Source: Channallabes apus
Lineage: Eukaryota > Chordata > Actinopteri > Siluriformes > Clariidae
NCBI GenBank assembly: GCA_030522415.1
Contig: CM060106.1
Span: forward strand, 61,311,512-61,375,511
Direction: 5' to 3'
Length of the DNA stretch: 64,000 nucleotides
In this document: piece after piece, positions 20,943 to 32,451 of the stretch
How the letters are laid out: each line of letters opens with the position of its first letter
Position numbering within the stretch: position 1 is the stretch's first letter
Program-made: the position numbers and the translations under genes
Notes under the pieces: model-generated
Database searches by the model: none
Seen by the model: the letters and a program-made list of their open reading frames with translations, nothing else
Told to the model about the DNA's origin: nothing

Positions 20943-23795
20943 TAGAAAATGTTTTGGAGTGTGTAACAATTGAAATTGAAACAAAAAGTACAAAAAATAT
21001 AATGATCAGTTGTGTGTACAGAGCTCCAGGCACATGCATTGATAAATTTACAAAAGAGTTATTTGATATGTTCGACCAATCAATTAAAAATAAGGTAAAC
21101 ATCATATGTGGTGATCTTAACATTGATTTACTAAATCCACATGGAAGTAAGAGAATTGCTAATTTTATTGATGCACTGTACAGTTATGGTTTGATTCCAA
21201 TGATAACAAAACCTAGTAGATTGACAAAAGATACAGCAACATTAATAGATCATATATATACTAATGAATTAAAAGGAAAAAGACTAGGAGGGTTGCTTAT
21301 CAGTGATATCACAGACCATCTTCCAGTTTTTGTGATTTTCTATGATTTATTGAAAAATCCCCCCCTCAAAAAAAGGACTAATAGTTATAAAATTATTCGC
21401 AATAGAACACAAGAGGCAATAGATGCTCTTAATGAAGATTTAAAAATACAAAATTGGGATGAAGTTTATGCATATAGCAATCCCAGTAAGGCGTATGAAG
21501 TGTTCTTGAATATATTAAATGAGCAAATTAATAAACATTGTTCATCTAAGAGGATTATAATAAAGCAAAAGAATGTATATAAACCATGGATTTCTAAAGG
21601 AATAGAGAAGGCATGTAAAAAGAAAAATGTCCTATTCACGAAATTTCTAACAACAAGATCAAAACAAGCAGAAATTGATTATAAGACTTACAAAAATAAA
21701 TTACAAAATATAATAAGATTCAGTAAGAAGGACTATTACAATAGGTTATTGAATATCCATAAAAACAATGTAAAAGCAACATGGAAGGTACTTAATGGTA
21801 TACTTAAAAATAATACATGTAGTTTTGATTACCCAAATCGTTTTGTAAATGATGATAATCAAAGTATAAATAAAGGGGAAGATATTGTCAATGAATTTAA
21901 TAAGTATTTTGTAAATGTTGGATCTAAATTAGCAAAAAAAATTACTAAACATGGATCAGTGAATGAAGTAAAAAACTTATGTAATAAGTATACAATGTTT
22001 ATTCAGGCTGTAGATGAAAAAGAAATACTTCTAACAGTTAATAATTGCAAGAGTAAATATTCCACCGATTGTGATGATCTAGACATGTCATTATTAAAAA
22101 ATATAATTGTGAGTATAGCAAAACCTTTTGCTTACATTTGTAGTCTGTCTTTCTTAACCAGTATCTTTCCTAATAAAATGAAAATGGCAAAAGTTATTCC
22201 GATCTTTAAAGGAGGAGATCATTATTCCTTCTCTAATTACAGACCAATTGCTCTTCTGCCGCAGTTTTCAAAAATCTTAGAGAAAGTATTTGTGCAGAGG
22301 CTTGACAAATTTATAGAAAAACATAATTTACTGAGTGAATATCAATTCGGATTTAGGACTAAGAGGTCGACTTCAATGGCAGTAATGAAAATGGTTGAAG
22401 ATATCTCAACTGCAGTAGAAAACAAGGAATATACATTGGGAGTATTTTTAGATTTAAAGAAAGCATTTGATACAATTGATTATGATTTATTAGTGAAGAA
22501 ATTGTTAAATTATGGAATAAGAGGAAAAGCGTTAGACTGGATAAAAAGCTACCTGGAAAGCAGACATCAGTATGTACAAATTAATAATGACAAATCTGAC
22601 TTATTGGAAGTTACATGCGGTGTTCCACAAGGTTCAGTATTGGGCCCTAAATTATTTGTGTTGTATGTTAATGATATTGATAAAGTGTCCAATGTATTAA
22701 AATTTTTATTATTTGCTGATGACACTACTTTATATTTATCAGGTAAAAATTTGAAACAGCTTCTGAACACAGTGGAAAATTAATTGCTGAGGCTTAAAAG
22801 TTGGTTAGATGATAGTAAGCTTTCATTGAATTTGACTAAAACTAAGTTCATAATTTTTAGTAATCAAAAAATTAATCATGATGTGAAAATAAGAATTAAT
22901 AATGAGGAAATAGAAAGAGTCTCCAAAATTAAATTTTTGGGAGTAATAATTGACAACAAACTGAATTGGAAACCACATATTAATTTTATTAAGACAAAAA
23001 TCTCTAAATCAGTTGGAATTCTTAACAGATTAAAGTATGCATTGGATAATAAAACATTACGCATATTGTATTGTACACTCATATTTCCATACATCACTTA
23101 TTGTGTGGAGGTATGGGGGCATACTTATAAAACTTATTTAAACCCAATATCTGTGTTACAAAAAAAAGCAATAAGGATTGTTAATAAGGCCGATTATTAT
23201 GAACACACAAATAAATTGTTTATAAAATCTAAAGTTTTTAAATTTGTGGATCTAGTTGATTTGTATACTGCACAAATAATGTATAAAGCCTATAATAATT
23301 TACTTCCCAGCTGCATCCAGAGGCTGTTCAAAATTAAAGTCAGCCAGTACTACTGTCTAAGAGGAATGTTCATGTTTAGCAAAATAAGGGCCAGAACAAA
23401 TTTAAAGAATAAATGCATTTCCGTTAAAGGGGTTAATTTATGGAATAAATGTGATATGGAATTAAAATTATGTAATTCACTTCATAGATTTAAAAAAATG
23501 TTTAAAGACAAGGTGTTTAGTGAATATATGACATAAAGTAATATATATACTGTATATAGACATGATTATTTTCTTTTCCAAATTTCTCTTCTCTTCCCAA
23601 GTGAAAGAATAATTAATTTTGACATGTTTTGTTTATGTGCACAAGTGACAATATTTGTTGACAATATTTTGTGCAATTTACTGTAAAGTGTCGCTCATCA
23701 TTTGTTGATGTACAAAGGGTAGGCATAATAAGCAAGGCTTCAGCCTACACCTTTTTTCAGTGTTGAACTGAAATAAACTATCTATCTATCTAATG
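20943..23795 (+). mobile_element. LINE-C, AT-rich 5'-truncated non-LTR retrotransposon
   Basis: It begins inside an endonuclease and runs through reverse transcriptase to a 3' UTR ending AATAAAC plus TATC repeats (23773-23792). Base composition is strikingly AT-rich compared with the other LINEs, and codons favour A/T at third positions. One in-frame TAA (22781-22783) is the only lesion visible in ~860 codons. It lies inside the TIR element at 18416-26103. It belongs to the Jockey/CR1-type superfamily; the clade was not determined. Confidence 0.82.
20954..23536 (+). pseudogene. LINE-C ORF2: endonuclease (partial) and reverse transcriptase with one internal stop
   Basis: The endonuclease half shows CVYRAPG, CGDLNIDLLN and SDITDHLPVF. 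The reverse transcriptase shows NYRPIALLPQFSKILEKV, LDLKKAFDTIDYD (motif A), [13 protein letters not shown] (motif B) and FADDTTLYLS (motif C). The C-terminal half (KIKFLGVIIDNKLNWKPHI onward) continues in the same frame after the single TAA at 22781. The first open codon is TTG, not ATG, because the N terminus is truncated. The product would nick DNA and copy its RNA if whole; here it is a near-miss pseudogene. Confidence 0.82.
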
Positions 23796-24668
23796 TATGG
23801 AACACTTACTTAACTTACTGGTTTGGTTTAAACATCGCTTATTACCTTATTCAGCAAAATAAATTCATTATTAACGTATTGAAGTATTTTAGTTAAGGAC
23901 AAAAACTGTGCTTGTGTTTAGAACTGCTGAACAGCCGAAAACACACACACACCCATCCCCCCGCCAAAAACACACACACAGAGCAATTAACACCATGTCA
24001 TACTCAGGAGTGGAAGGTGAGAAACCGCAATGGAGAATACCAAGTTTGTTGTTGCTCTTTTGGAGTTCTTAAAACCCAAAACATTTATTTATACTGAGAA
24101 AAAATTATTATGGGTCACAATCACAAACACAAATACATATAATCAAGTGTTTAACTGGTTTCATTTGTTTCTATGATCAATAATTATTATTATTATTTTC
24201 AGCCCAACTCTTTGACTATTTAAAACAAAGTTGTGTCCCATTTTTTGCCAATTGAAGTTGTTGGTTCAACTAAACAATTTTTAAATACCCAAACAATCCC
24301 CCAAAATTAAAACACGCAAAACATCACTTTAACAATTCAATTTATTCTTCCAAAACTAGTCAAAGTTAAAACAGTAATTTATATAAAACAGATGAATACA
24401 TGTTGTCTTTTTGCTTAAAGTTCATTAAACAACCCGGATACACCAGCTGCTTATAAGTCTCTATCTATAGTCCTTTTACATTAAAATAAAACATTTTCAA
24501 ATATCAAAACTATTACATATTTGTTATTAATAATGTTATTACTTAACAGTTTAAGTCTTTGTTTCCCCCAAAGTACTGTATCAGACATTTTGCAGTTCTA
24601 TGTTCAGAATATGCAGTAGACCTGATCAAACATCATTCTAAAGCTGTCGGACTGTGACGTCATCCCTC
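23796..24668. other. Unassigned AT-rich interval
   Basis: It has short CA-rich stretches at 23940-23980 and long AT-rich bases. No ORF or known repeat is recognised. Confidence 0.45.
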
Positions 24669-24767
24669 CTACAGCTCCGTCAACAGCTTGTTCAGGCTCC
24701 TCCAGTCCTGTAGCTCCAAAAGTCCAGCCGTCAGCCGTCTGACCCCCCAATCCTCCACAGCGGAGCT
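24669..24767 (-). CDS. Candidate terminal coding exon, unknown gene
   Basis: On the minus strand a TTTAAGCAG acceptor precedes 32 codons and a stop, reading SSAVEDWGVRRLTAGLLELQ and then DWRSLNKLLTEL. The peptide is amphipathic and helix-like. I do not recognise it. A GTAAGT donor and a CpG-containing candidate first exon lie about 1 kb upstream on the same strand. It might be a short host gene or a host-gene fragment carried by the TIR element. Confidence 0.3.
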   Translation of the reverse strand, partial: SSAVEDWGVRRLTAGLLELQDWRSLNKLLTEL

Positions 24768-24931
24768 CTGCTTAAAGTCAACAGGAGAATTTAGTCAAGA
24801 CAAAGATAAATAAACTTTACAGAACATATAGTTCTAATAAAAATAAAATATATTAATAAACCTATTTACCACAGAGTGTGTAAAGTACTGCTTTGGGGAT
24901 TCTGTAATGTAAATAATCTGCCTGTGCTAAT

Positions 24932-25040
24932 GTTAACCAGTGAACAGTGTTAGTGTTAACCAGTGAACAGTGTTAGTGTTAACCAGTGAACAGTGTTAGT
25001 GTTAACCAGTGAACAGTGTTAGTGTTAACCAGTGACTGTC
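24932..25040. repeat. 23-bp tandem repeat, ~4.6 copies
   Basis: The unit GTTAACCAGTGAACAGTGTTAGT recurs with starts at 24932, 24955, 24978, 25001 and 25024. The units are essentially identical, indicating recent amplification. No hairpin or coding role is evident. Confidence 0.9.
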
Positions 25041-25171
25041 TGCATTATCGTCTGCATTAAATTAACCGGGAATTTACTTAATGCGCTTCTCATACAAATA
25101 AGTTAAGCGATATAACACTCGTATATGAGCATTAGTTCATCCCTGAAGCCAAACTATAACTTACTGAAGCC

Positions 25172-25174
<3 letters not shown>

Positions 25175-25213
<39 letters not shown>
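25175..25213. repeat. (CA)n microsatellite
   Basis: A nearly pure CA run inside the 7.7-kb TIR element, followed by a C-rich patch. Confidence 0.95.
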
Positions 25214-25215
<2 letters not shown>

Positions 25216-25782
25216 CCCCCCTCCTCCTAACTGATAAACACTTCTGTGTTGTTATTCAGCTCTTTAACTAAGCGCTCGCGCTACCGCGGAAAGTGTATAA
25301 AATATAAACCGGGTTATGAGCGTTACTAGCTCCTGTACAGCTCCCCTCAGTCTGTGTCCCTCATCAACTGCATCACATTATATTACAGTCACAGAAATAA
25401 CCTGCAGATTAACTCTTAACCAGAGAATAAATAAGCGCTGAATTTATCCAGACAACACGCGGTGAGATTCTCTCAGTATTTACAGAGAACACAAACACTC
25501 TTCATCGGGTAGTGCAGCTCTTGTAATAGGGACATTAATAGTATTGTCGAAGCTTGAGCATGTTTTTGAGTTAAAGTGGAGTGACATTGTGAGTGTGTGA
25601 CACTGACAGTAAGCTGTAATATTAACTCCAGACTTGGTAAACAGAACATTAAGTTCTCTAAAGTCACATCTGACCGCTGCTGGTGCTGCCAGTGATATTT
25701 AAAACGGCCAATAAAAAAACTAAACTGGGAAATAAACTGTAAACTACCCCAAACACATTTTATAAAATAAAACATCACTTAC

Positions 25783-25870
25783 CACGAATAGTCCGTTAAG
25801 CCGCCATCTTCATCTCTGTAGTTTGGCAGCGTCAGTTCGGCGGGGGTGGAGGCGGGTTGTTAAAATCACG
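25783..25870 (-). promoter_or_regulatory. Candidate first exon/promoter with CpG-containing sequence
   Basis: The minus strand reads GCCGAACTGACGCTGCCAAA, then an ATG AAG ATG GCG GCT TAA mini-frame, then a GTAAGT donor at 25782. CG dinucleotides are more frequent here than in the surrounding AT-rich DNA. The mini-frame closes after five codons, so it would be a 5' UTR exon with an upstream ORF, or not an exon at all. Paired with 24669-24767 it could be the start of a short gene. Confidence 0.25.
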
Positions 25871-26103
25871 TGATTGCAACTCAGCGCAGCTGGCTTGTTT
25901 TAACGTGTTCTTGAGAACGAAGCGCCATCTAGTGGTGGCACCAGGTAAATGAATAAATTGGGCTTGAATGGGCGTGTTTACTGTGAAATCTTGACACGCC
26001 TTTCAGCCAGAAAAGGGAGGGGGGATTACGGCGTGCAAAGGCCATTCACACGCCATTCACACTTCAGCCACACTGTCGCGGCTATTTGGCGTGGCTCCCA
26101 CTG

Positions 26104-26133
26104 TATATTGGTTTCAGAATTTCCACCACAACT
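26104..26133 (+). repeat. 5' LTR of the endogenous retrovirus, right part (U5 end)
   Basis: TATATTGGTTTCAGAATTTC and CACCACAACT match 39665-39694 exactly, completing the LTR started at 18009. TGGCG follows immediately at 26134, as expected of a tRNA primer-binding site. Confidence 0.85.
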
Positions 26134-27124
26134 TGGCGTTGTCGGCAGTTCTCCGTGTTTGAGGAAGGCATTGGAGAATCCCGGGGAGGCGTAAGCGCTG
26201 ATGCCTTGAAGGCTTTTCACTTCATCTCAAACGCTTAATTGGCAATCGAGCGTGAGAGGACCGGGGATTCACCATGTCACCTCATCACCGGAGTTAAAAG
26301 AACTAAAATAGTGTGGTAAGGAAATTTTTTAAGTTGTAAGTCTTTAAGTTGTAATTGTTAAAGTAAGTTGTAATTGTTAAAGTAAGTTGTAATTAAGTAA
26401 GAAGTGCGCTTTCTCACAGTGGCTGGGATAGATTTAAACTTGGATCTATCACACGAGTCTGGGATTCGTGAAAAGTACCCAAAAAAGTGCAAAGGCGCAC
26501 AAAAGAGAGAGATAGGGTACTGGTTTCGCCTCGTTTCCGAAAAACTTGGCCCCGCAGCAGACGTGCTCGGTGTGAGGACCTCCGGAGGTAAAAGCAAGTC
26601 AGAGTGCAGGGTTGCAAGGTGCACACGTAAAAGTCAAGAGGACTTTACGGGAAAAACAGTCAAGGGGACTGTTGAGGTAAATTAAGGTAGAGTGTAAAGT
26701 GCACCGGTAAAGTCAAGAGGACTTTATGGCAGAGTGCAAACTGCTGCACCGGTAGCAGTCAAGGAGACTGTGAGAGCTCACTGTGAGTTAGTGGCACGTG
26801 TAAATTGACAAGTAAAAATCATGGGTAACAGCAAAAAAAAAAAAAAAAAAAGATTGTTATGCTTGTGGGGTTCCTTGGTAAAGATAACATCTAAATTATG
26901 TTTGAGAAATGTGGAAATCCAGGGAAAACAAAAAGAAAGAAAAAAAAAAGAGAAATGTAGAATTATTAATGACTGAGATTGCTTTTGAGTTGTGGATGTG
27001 TGAATCATGTGTAGATAGATAATTACAATAACAAAAAGAATAACAAAGTAAACATTAATTGGGTAGGATTTAATATGTGGAAGGCAGAAGCAGAAACAGG
27101 AGAGAAAAACGCATACAACCTAAA
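26134..27124 (+). other. Retroviral leader region
   Basis: It starts with the probable primer-binding site TGGCGTTGTCGGC; I could not match it to a particular tRNA. The stretch between the 5' LTR and gag contains repeated GTCAAGAGGACTTTA-type blocks (26630, 26712) and an A run at 26833. No convincing ORF is seen. Confidence 0.5.
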
Positions 27125-27961
27125 ATGCAAGCACAAAACATTGATCCTTTTCAGTGTGTTAAGTTTGTTTCAGATCCCGACCTGGACGGCTGCCCCCCGC
27201 GACCCCCAGCTATTAGACAGATAGCCCCTTCAGCAGATCCAGTAAGACAACATGGACAAGAGACTTCTCGGCAGGCCCCAGGCCCCAGCACAGCAAGCAC
27301 GGCTCTGTCTCCAATTTCGTCACATACTCGAACCAAGGTTCAGCTGAAAAGAGAAAAGGCTGATCGACAACCACCACCTGATGACAGCGAGGACGAGAGA
27401 GAGGAACTCTTAGGAGCTACAGGAAGTGTTCATCAAGTAATCACTGCTCCAATGATGGAAGTAGCAGGGGCGGATGGCACAGCGATGCTTGTTCACCGAC
27501 CAAGGAACAATAAAGGACATCGAAAATGCACATGGACAACTCCCAGACCCGAGAGAGGGGGGAGGACAGAAATTCGGTGATGAAATGAGCAGATTTTGCT
27601 CAGAGTTTCGCCCGACATCTTATGAAATGCGACGACTTTTGGGGAGAAAACTAGGTGCGGACTTTGCAAAGATTAAGTATTCCTGGCCAACGGACAATGT
27701 TTTCGCACGGCGAGCTCAGGCTGATCATGAAGAAAACCAAGCATTTAATGGTTTTGTGGTGTGCCTTACAGCAGCGTGTAAAGAAGCGTTCCCAGCAAAA
27801 ATGGATATGACTAAAATATCAATGTGCAAACAACAACCAGGAGAGAGCGTGTCACACTATCTCACCCGTCTCACTGAGGTACATGATGCAAACAGCGGAT
27901 TGGAGAGGCCTGCAGACATTTCTGTGGCAGCAATTTCACCGTATGAAGCACATTTGAGGAA
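27125..27961 (+). pseudogene. Retroviral gag-like region, 5' part, interrupted by LINE-D1
   Basis: A proline-rich N-terminal stretch (CPPRPPAIRQIAPSA) is followed by an acidic patch (PPPDDSEDEREELLG), as in gag matrix/linker regions. Near 27480-27560 the reading shifts frame and continues with a helical capsid-like segment (FCSEFRPTSYEMRRLLGRKL, QQPGESVSHYLTRL). The ORF is then cut at GAGGAA (27956-27961), the target duplication of LINE-D1. It is a defective structural-protein gene. Assignment rests on position after the leader, the composition and the zinc knuckle in its downstream part. Confidence 0.6.
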
Positions 27962-28730
27962 TTCAATTCAATTCAATTCAATTTTATTTATATAGCGCTT
28001 TTAACAATGGTCATTGTCTCAAAGCAGCTTCACAAAAATTAAAGAAATTTAACAAAAAAAAAAAAAAAAAAAAAACTGTATATAGAATAATTATATATAA
28101 AATAATAAATAAATAAATAAAATTATAATAGAAAATAAATAAAAACAAATAATAATAATAATTATAGAAAAGAAAATAATTGGAAGTGTGGATGTGTGAG
28201 AAAAATGTGCAGATAATAATGAGACGAATGAATGAAATTTCTCTGATGAGCAAGCCAAGGGTGACGGCGACAGTGGCAAGGAAAAACTCCCTGAGATGGC
28301 AATAGGAAGAAACCTTGAGAGGAACCAGACTCAACAGGGAACCCATCCTCATTTGGGTGATAACAGATAGAAATGATATAACATCTTGTGTGTTGTGCAG
28401 GTGAAAATTCAATATGACAGAAATTATTTAAATTGACATGAAGACCAGTTCAGCATAGGGACGAGTCAGTAGGTGCAGAGGGCAGATGAGGTCTGGATCA
28501 CTGGAAGCACAGGAGCAGCATGTGTAGCTCCAACCATCATAAAGCTGAATCCAGCTGGAGCTGGTCCTTCTCTGGATGCCTCAGGAACCTCGCAGGGTCG
28601 GCCTTTGTCTACTGAAGCTGGCAAAATCTCCCGATGCCTCGGGATGGGTAGAGAAATACAGAACAGATGGGGAGAATTAGCGTAGTTGCCATTCGGTATA
28701 GGTGTACTGGAGTATGAGTACTGGGATGAG

Positions 28731-30790
28731 TTATGTGTATGCCAGATTAAAAAGATGCGTCTTGAGTCTACTTTTGAACTGAGAAACCGTGTCTGCTCCC
28801 CGAACACTGTCTGGAAGGCTATTCCAAAGCTTTGGAGCTAAATATGAAAAAGCCCCGCCCCCTTTTGTAGATTTTGAAATTCTGGGAACTACCAGAAGTC
28901 CGGAGTTTTGTGATCTTAAGGCGCGTGGTGGATTGTAGCGTATCAGAAGACTGGTTAGGTATGTGGGAGCTAAACCATTTAAGGCCTTGTATGTAAGTAA
29001 TACTATTTTGTAATTTATTCTAAACTGAACAGGTAGCCAGTGCAGGGATGATAATATTGGGGTTATATGATCATATTTTCTGGATCTAGTGAGAACCCTG
29101 GCAGCTGCATTTTGGATTAACTGAAGCTTGTTTATTGAGGATGCAGGACAACCACCTAGTAATGCATTACAATAGTCCAGTCTGGAGGTCATGAATGCAT
29201 GAACTAGTTTTTCTGCATCAGATACGGATAAGATGCTCCTAAGTTTAGCAATATTTCGAAGATGGAAAAAGGCTGTTTTTGTGATATTTGAAATGTGATT
29301 TTCAAAAGACAAGTTACTGTCTAATATTACTCCCAGATCTTTTACTGCTGAGCTGGTAATAACAGTACATCCTTCTAAGCGCAAGCTGAATTGTGAAAGC
29401 TGTTGTGTGCTGGTTTTTGGGCCAATAAGTAATATCTCTGTCTTATCTGAATTTAATAAAAGAAAGTTATTGGTCATCCAATCTTTTATGTCCTGGACAC
29501 ACTCAGTTAATCTAGACAGCTTAGGTATTTCGTCTGGTTTAGTTGAGATATATAATTGGGTATCATCAGCATAACAATGGAAACTAATCCCATGTCTTCT
29601 AATGATGTTACCCAAGGGAAGCATGTATATTGAGAACAACAGAGGTCCTAAAACTGACCCTTGTGGGACCCCATATTTCACTGGCATTATACCAGACGGT
29701 TCTCCATTTAGATCTACAAAATGGTAGCGATCAGACAGGTAAGATCTAAACCATTTTAATGCCTGTCCCTGAATACCTATATAATTTTGTAAGCGATCTA
29801 TGAGAATATTATGATCTATAGTGTCGAATGCAGCACTAAGATCAAGCAGGACTAGCAATGAGATGCAGCCTTGGTCTGAAGCTAAAAACAAGTCATTTGT
29901 AATCTTAACTAGTGCAGTTTCTGTGCTATGATGGGGCCTGAAACCTGACTGAAATTCTTCAAGGATGTTGTTATCCTGCAAGAATGTGCAAATTTGAGCT
30001 GATACTACTTTTTCTAGTATTTTTGATATGAATGGGAGATTTGAAATCGGTCTGTAATTTTTTATTTCATTCGCGTCCAAATTAGATTTTTTAAGAAGCG
30101 GCTTAATAACTGCTAACTTGAAAGGTTTAGGGACGTGACCTAGATGTAATGAAGAATTAATAATGTTTAGGAGTGGCTCTCCAACCGTAAGCATCACTTC
30201 TTTTAAAAATCTGGTTGGGATTGGGTCTAACAGGCACGTTGTTGATTTAGCCGAGGTGATGAGTTTATACAGCTCTTCCTGTCCTATACCTGTAAAGCAG
30301 TGAAAATCTAAATGTGAAGCTATAGGCTGAACTGGATCGTGAGATACTATTAGAGGTTGAACCTCCATTATTTTCTTCCTGATATTATTGATTTTTTCAT
30401 TAAAGAAGTCCATAAAGTCTTCACTTCTAAACTGTGATGGGATACTCTCTGCGGGCATCTTAGGTTTTGTTAGGCGAGCCACTGTACTAAATAAGAACCT
30501 GGGATTGTTTTGGTTTCTTGCTATCAGTTGGCTAAGATGCTCGGTCCTAGCAGTTTTTAGAGCCTGTCTATAGCTGCACATACTGTCTTTATATGCAATT
30601 CGAAAGACTTCTAATTTAGTTTTCCTCCATTTTCGCTCGAGGTTACGGGTTGCTCTCTTTAGGGTGCGAGTAAGACTGTTGTACCACGGTGCCAATGTTT
30701 TATCTCTGACTTTTTTTAATCTGATGGGAGCAACAGTGTCTAATGTACTGGTAAAAATAGTGCCCATGCTGCTAGTCACTTCATCTAGAT
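28731..30790 (-). pseudogene. LINE-D1 ORF2, reverse transcriptase part
   Basis: About 683 residues from the hAT insertion point to the stop are open. They include the linker, [32 protein letters not shown] (motif A), [11 protein letters not shown] (motif B), [12 protein letters not shown] (motif C) and a C terminus ending [11 protein letters not shown]. All catalytic residues are present. Read across one copy of the hAT target duplication, the frame is continuous with the endonuclease part, so ORF2 was a full ~983-residue frame when the hAT landed. Confidence 0.85.
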
Positions 30791-32451
30791 CAGTGGTTCT
30801 CAAAGTGTGGGGCGCGCCCCACTAGTGGGGAATATAGACATGACAGGTGGGGCGCAATGAACGGGAGGAAATTAGTGGAAAATAACAGGAAAGTACCTAT
30901 TCTAATTCATGCTTTTCTTTATTGATAATGAAGATCGTACACTCAAAACTAAACAATCACACACAAATAAATGGATAATTAATACAAGTAAATTTAAAAT
31001 AACATCAGTTGTGGGCCGGGAGAAAAAGTGGAACCATAGTGCAACAATAATGGTTTAACGTCGGACAAACTTAAGCAGCTGCTCGAATCACAAACCTGCG
31101 CGAGCCACTGGGCAGCGCTGCGCGACTCTGACAGAAATAAACCGCGCCGACCATCAAAATACATTTTACCCCGCTGGGATGCGCACGTACAATCCAGGCA
31201 TGGCAAGGCGGAAACAATATTAAACAGTCCTGACATTTTAAATAAATTGTTTTTAAATAAAACACAGTGGGTCGCGCAGGTTTGTGATTCGAGCGGCGCT
31301 GCGCGATCCACCGGGCTGCGCAAATAAACCAGATCATCACTGCACTGTCCAGATAGTCGTGCTGCGCTGCATTTGCGCAGATATTCGGTTCAATCGGGTG
31401 CCGCGGTTTCATCCCACTTTTGATGTGTTTGGCTTCACATACACTTCGACAATGGAAGAAGACGGTGCAGCAGCGGTGAGTTTGCTTACATGTGACAAAA
31501 CCAAGAACGAGGAGATTGTAAAGAAAAAAGGTGCCTCGTCTGTGGTGTGGAATTGGTTTGGGTAGAAGAAAAGTGATACGAATGAGACGAACGTGATTTG
31601 GAAGGTACGCAAGTGCACTGTTTTAACAAGTGGTGGAAACACGTCAAACCTTTTCTATCATCTGAAATACAAACATCCAAACGAATATGGCCAAAGTAAA
31701 AAGAATGCAGCAAACCTCAGCAATTCACAGTTTAAATAAAATTACATTAAAAAAATGAACTTATGTAAAACAATTTCTTTGTTTTCATTTTTATTTATGC
31801 ATTTTCAGATACAAATTGCTATATTGTGATATATATTGAGTTAGAAAATTGCTTCTACCGTGATATTTTGGATTTTGGTTATATCACCCACCACTAATGA
31901 AGCCTATCTTCAGCTTGGGTTCATGGTGGGGATGGTGGGGGCAGAGGAGAGGCTCGTGTGTGTTTTGTGTCTTAAACTGCTGGCAGCAGACCGCATGAGA
32001 CCCAACAAATTAGGAAGACACTTAGAGACAACACACTCCAGTCACGTTAATAAACCACTCGACTTCTTTCAAAGAAAGCTGGCAGAATACAGACAGCAGG
32101 AGAATCGCATGGTAAAATCTGAATCAGTGGACAGCAAAGCACAAATGGCTTCATTCAAAGTTGCATACAGAATTGGCCAGTGCAAAAAAAAACTACAAAC
32201 GATTGCTGAGCAGCTAATAAACATGGGGTCAATTGTGCAAAGATAAGTGACAATGTAAGCCTTGTATAACAATTGCACGTGTATTTTATCTGTTTTTAAC
32301 TTGGTGGTGTTTGATCGTATTGGTTTAGAAATTGATATTTCAATAAACAGTAAACTTGGCCGATTTTGTTATTATTTTGTTGACAAGTGGGGCTTGAAAA
32401 TTCGCTCAACCCCTTAAGTGGGGAATGACAGAAAAAGTTTGAGAACCACTG
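30791..32451 (+). mobile_element. hAT-family DNA transposon, degraded
   Basis: The terminal inverted repeats start CAGTGGTTCTCAAA at both ends, and the element is flanked by the perfect 8-bp target duplication ATCTAGAT (30783-30790 and 32452-32459). Both features are diagnostic of hAT elements. It is 1661 bp long. Inside are remnants of two BED-type zinc fingers of a ZBED-like transposase, but no DDE/hAT dimerisation domain is found. A 23-bp inverted repeat (31081-31103 against 31272-31294) lies in the left half. Confidence 0.92.
31452..32246 (+). pseudogene. ZBED-like hAT transposase N-terminal remnant
   Basis: The first segment reads MEEDGAAAVSLLTCDKTKNE, WNWFG and, after a stop, NLFYHLKYKHPNEYGQ, a decayed BED finger. 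The second open segment (31860-32246) carries CVLCLKLLAADRMRPNKLGR followed by HLETTHSSHV, a second C2H2-type BED finger, then PLDFFQRKLAEYRQQ and a KAQMASFKVAYRIGQCKK block that precedes the catalytic region in ZBED5-like transposases. The catalytic domain is missing. It is a DNA-binding half of a transposase, non-functional. Confidence 0.7.

Larger units (their letters stand above)
18416..26103. mobile_element. 7.7-kb element with 26-bp terminal inverted repeats and TA target duplication
   Basis: The left end starts CAGTGGGAGCCACGTCAAAC. The reverse complement of the right end starts CAGTGGGAGCCACGCCAAAT; about 24 of 26 positions match. The flanks read TTTA at the left and TATATTGG at the right, and the uninterrupted 3' LTR reads TTTATATTGG, so a TA was duplicated on insertion. 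No transposase is visible inside. Contents include dispersed repeat R, a tRNA-derived SINE, LINE-C, a 23-bp tandem repeat and a CpG-containing segment with splice-like signals. TA duplication and a CAGTGG start fit Tc1/mariner-type or another TA-targeting family; the superfamily is undetermined. Confidence 0.75.
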
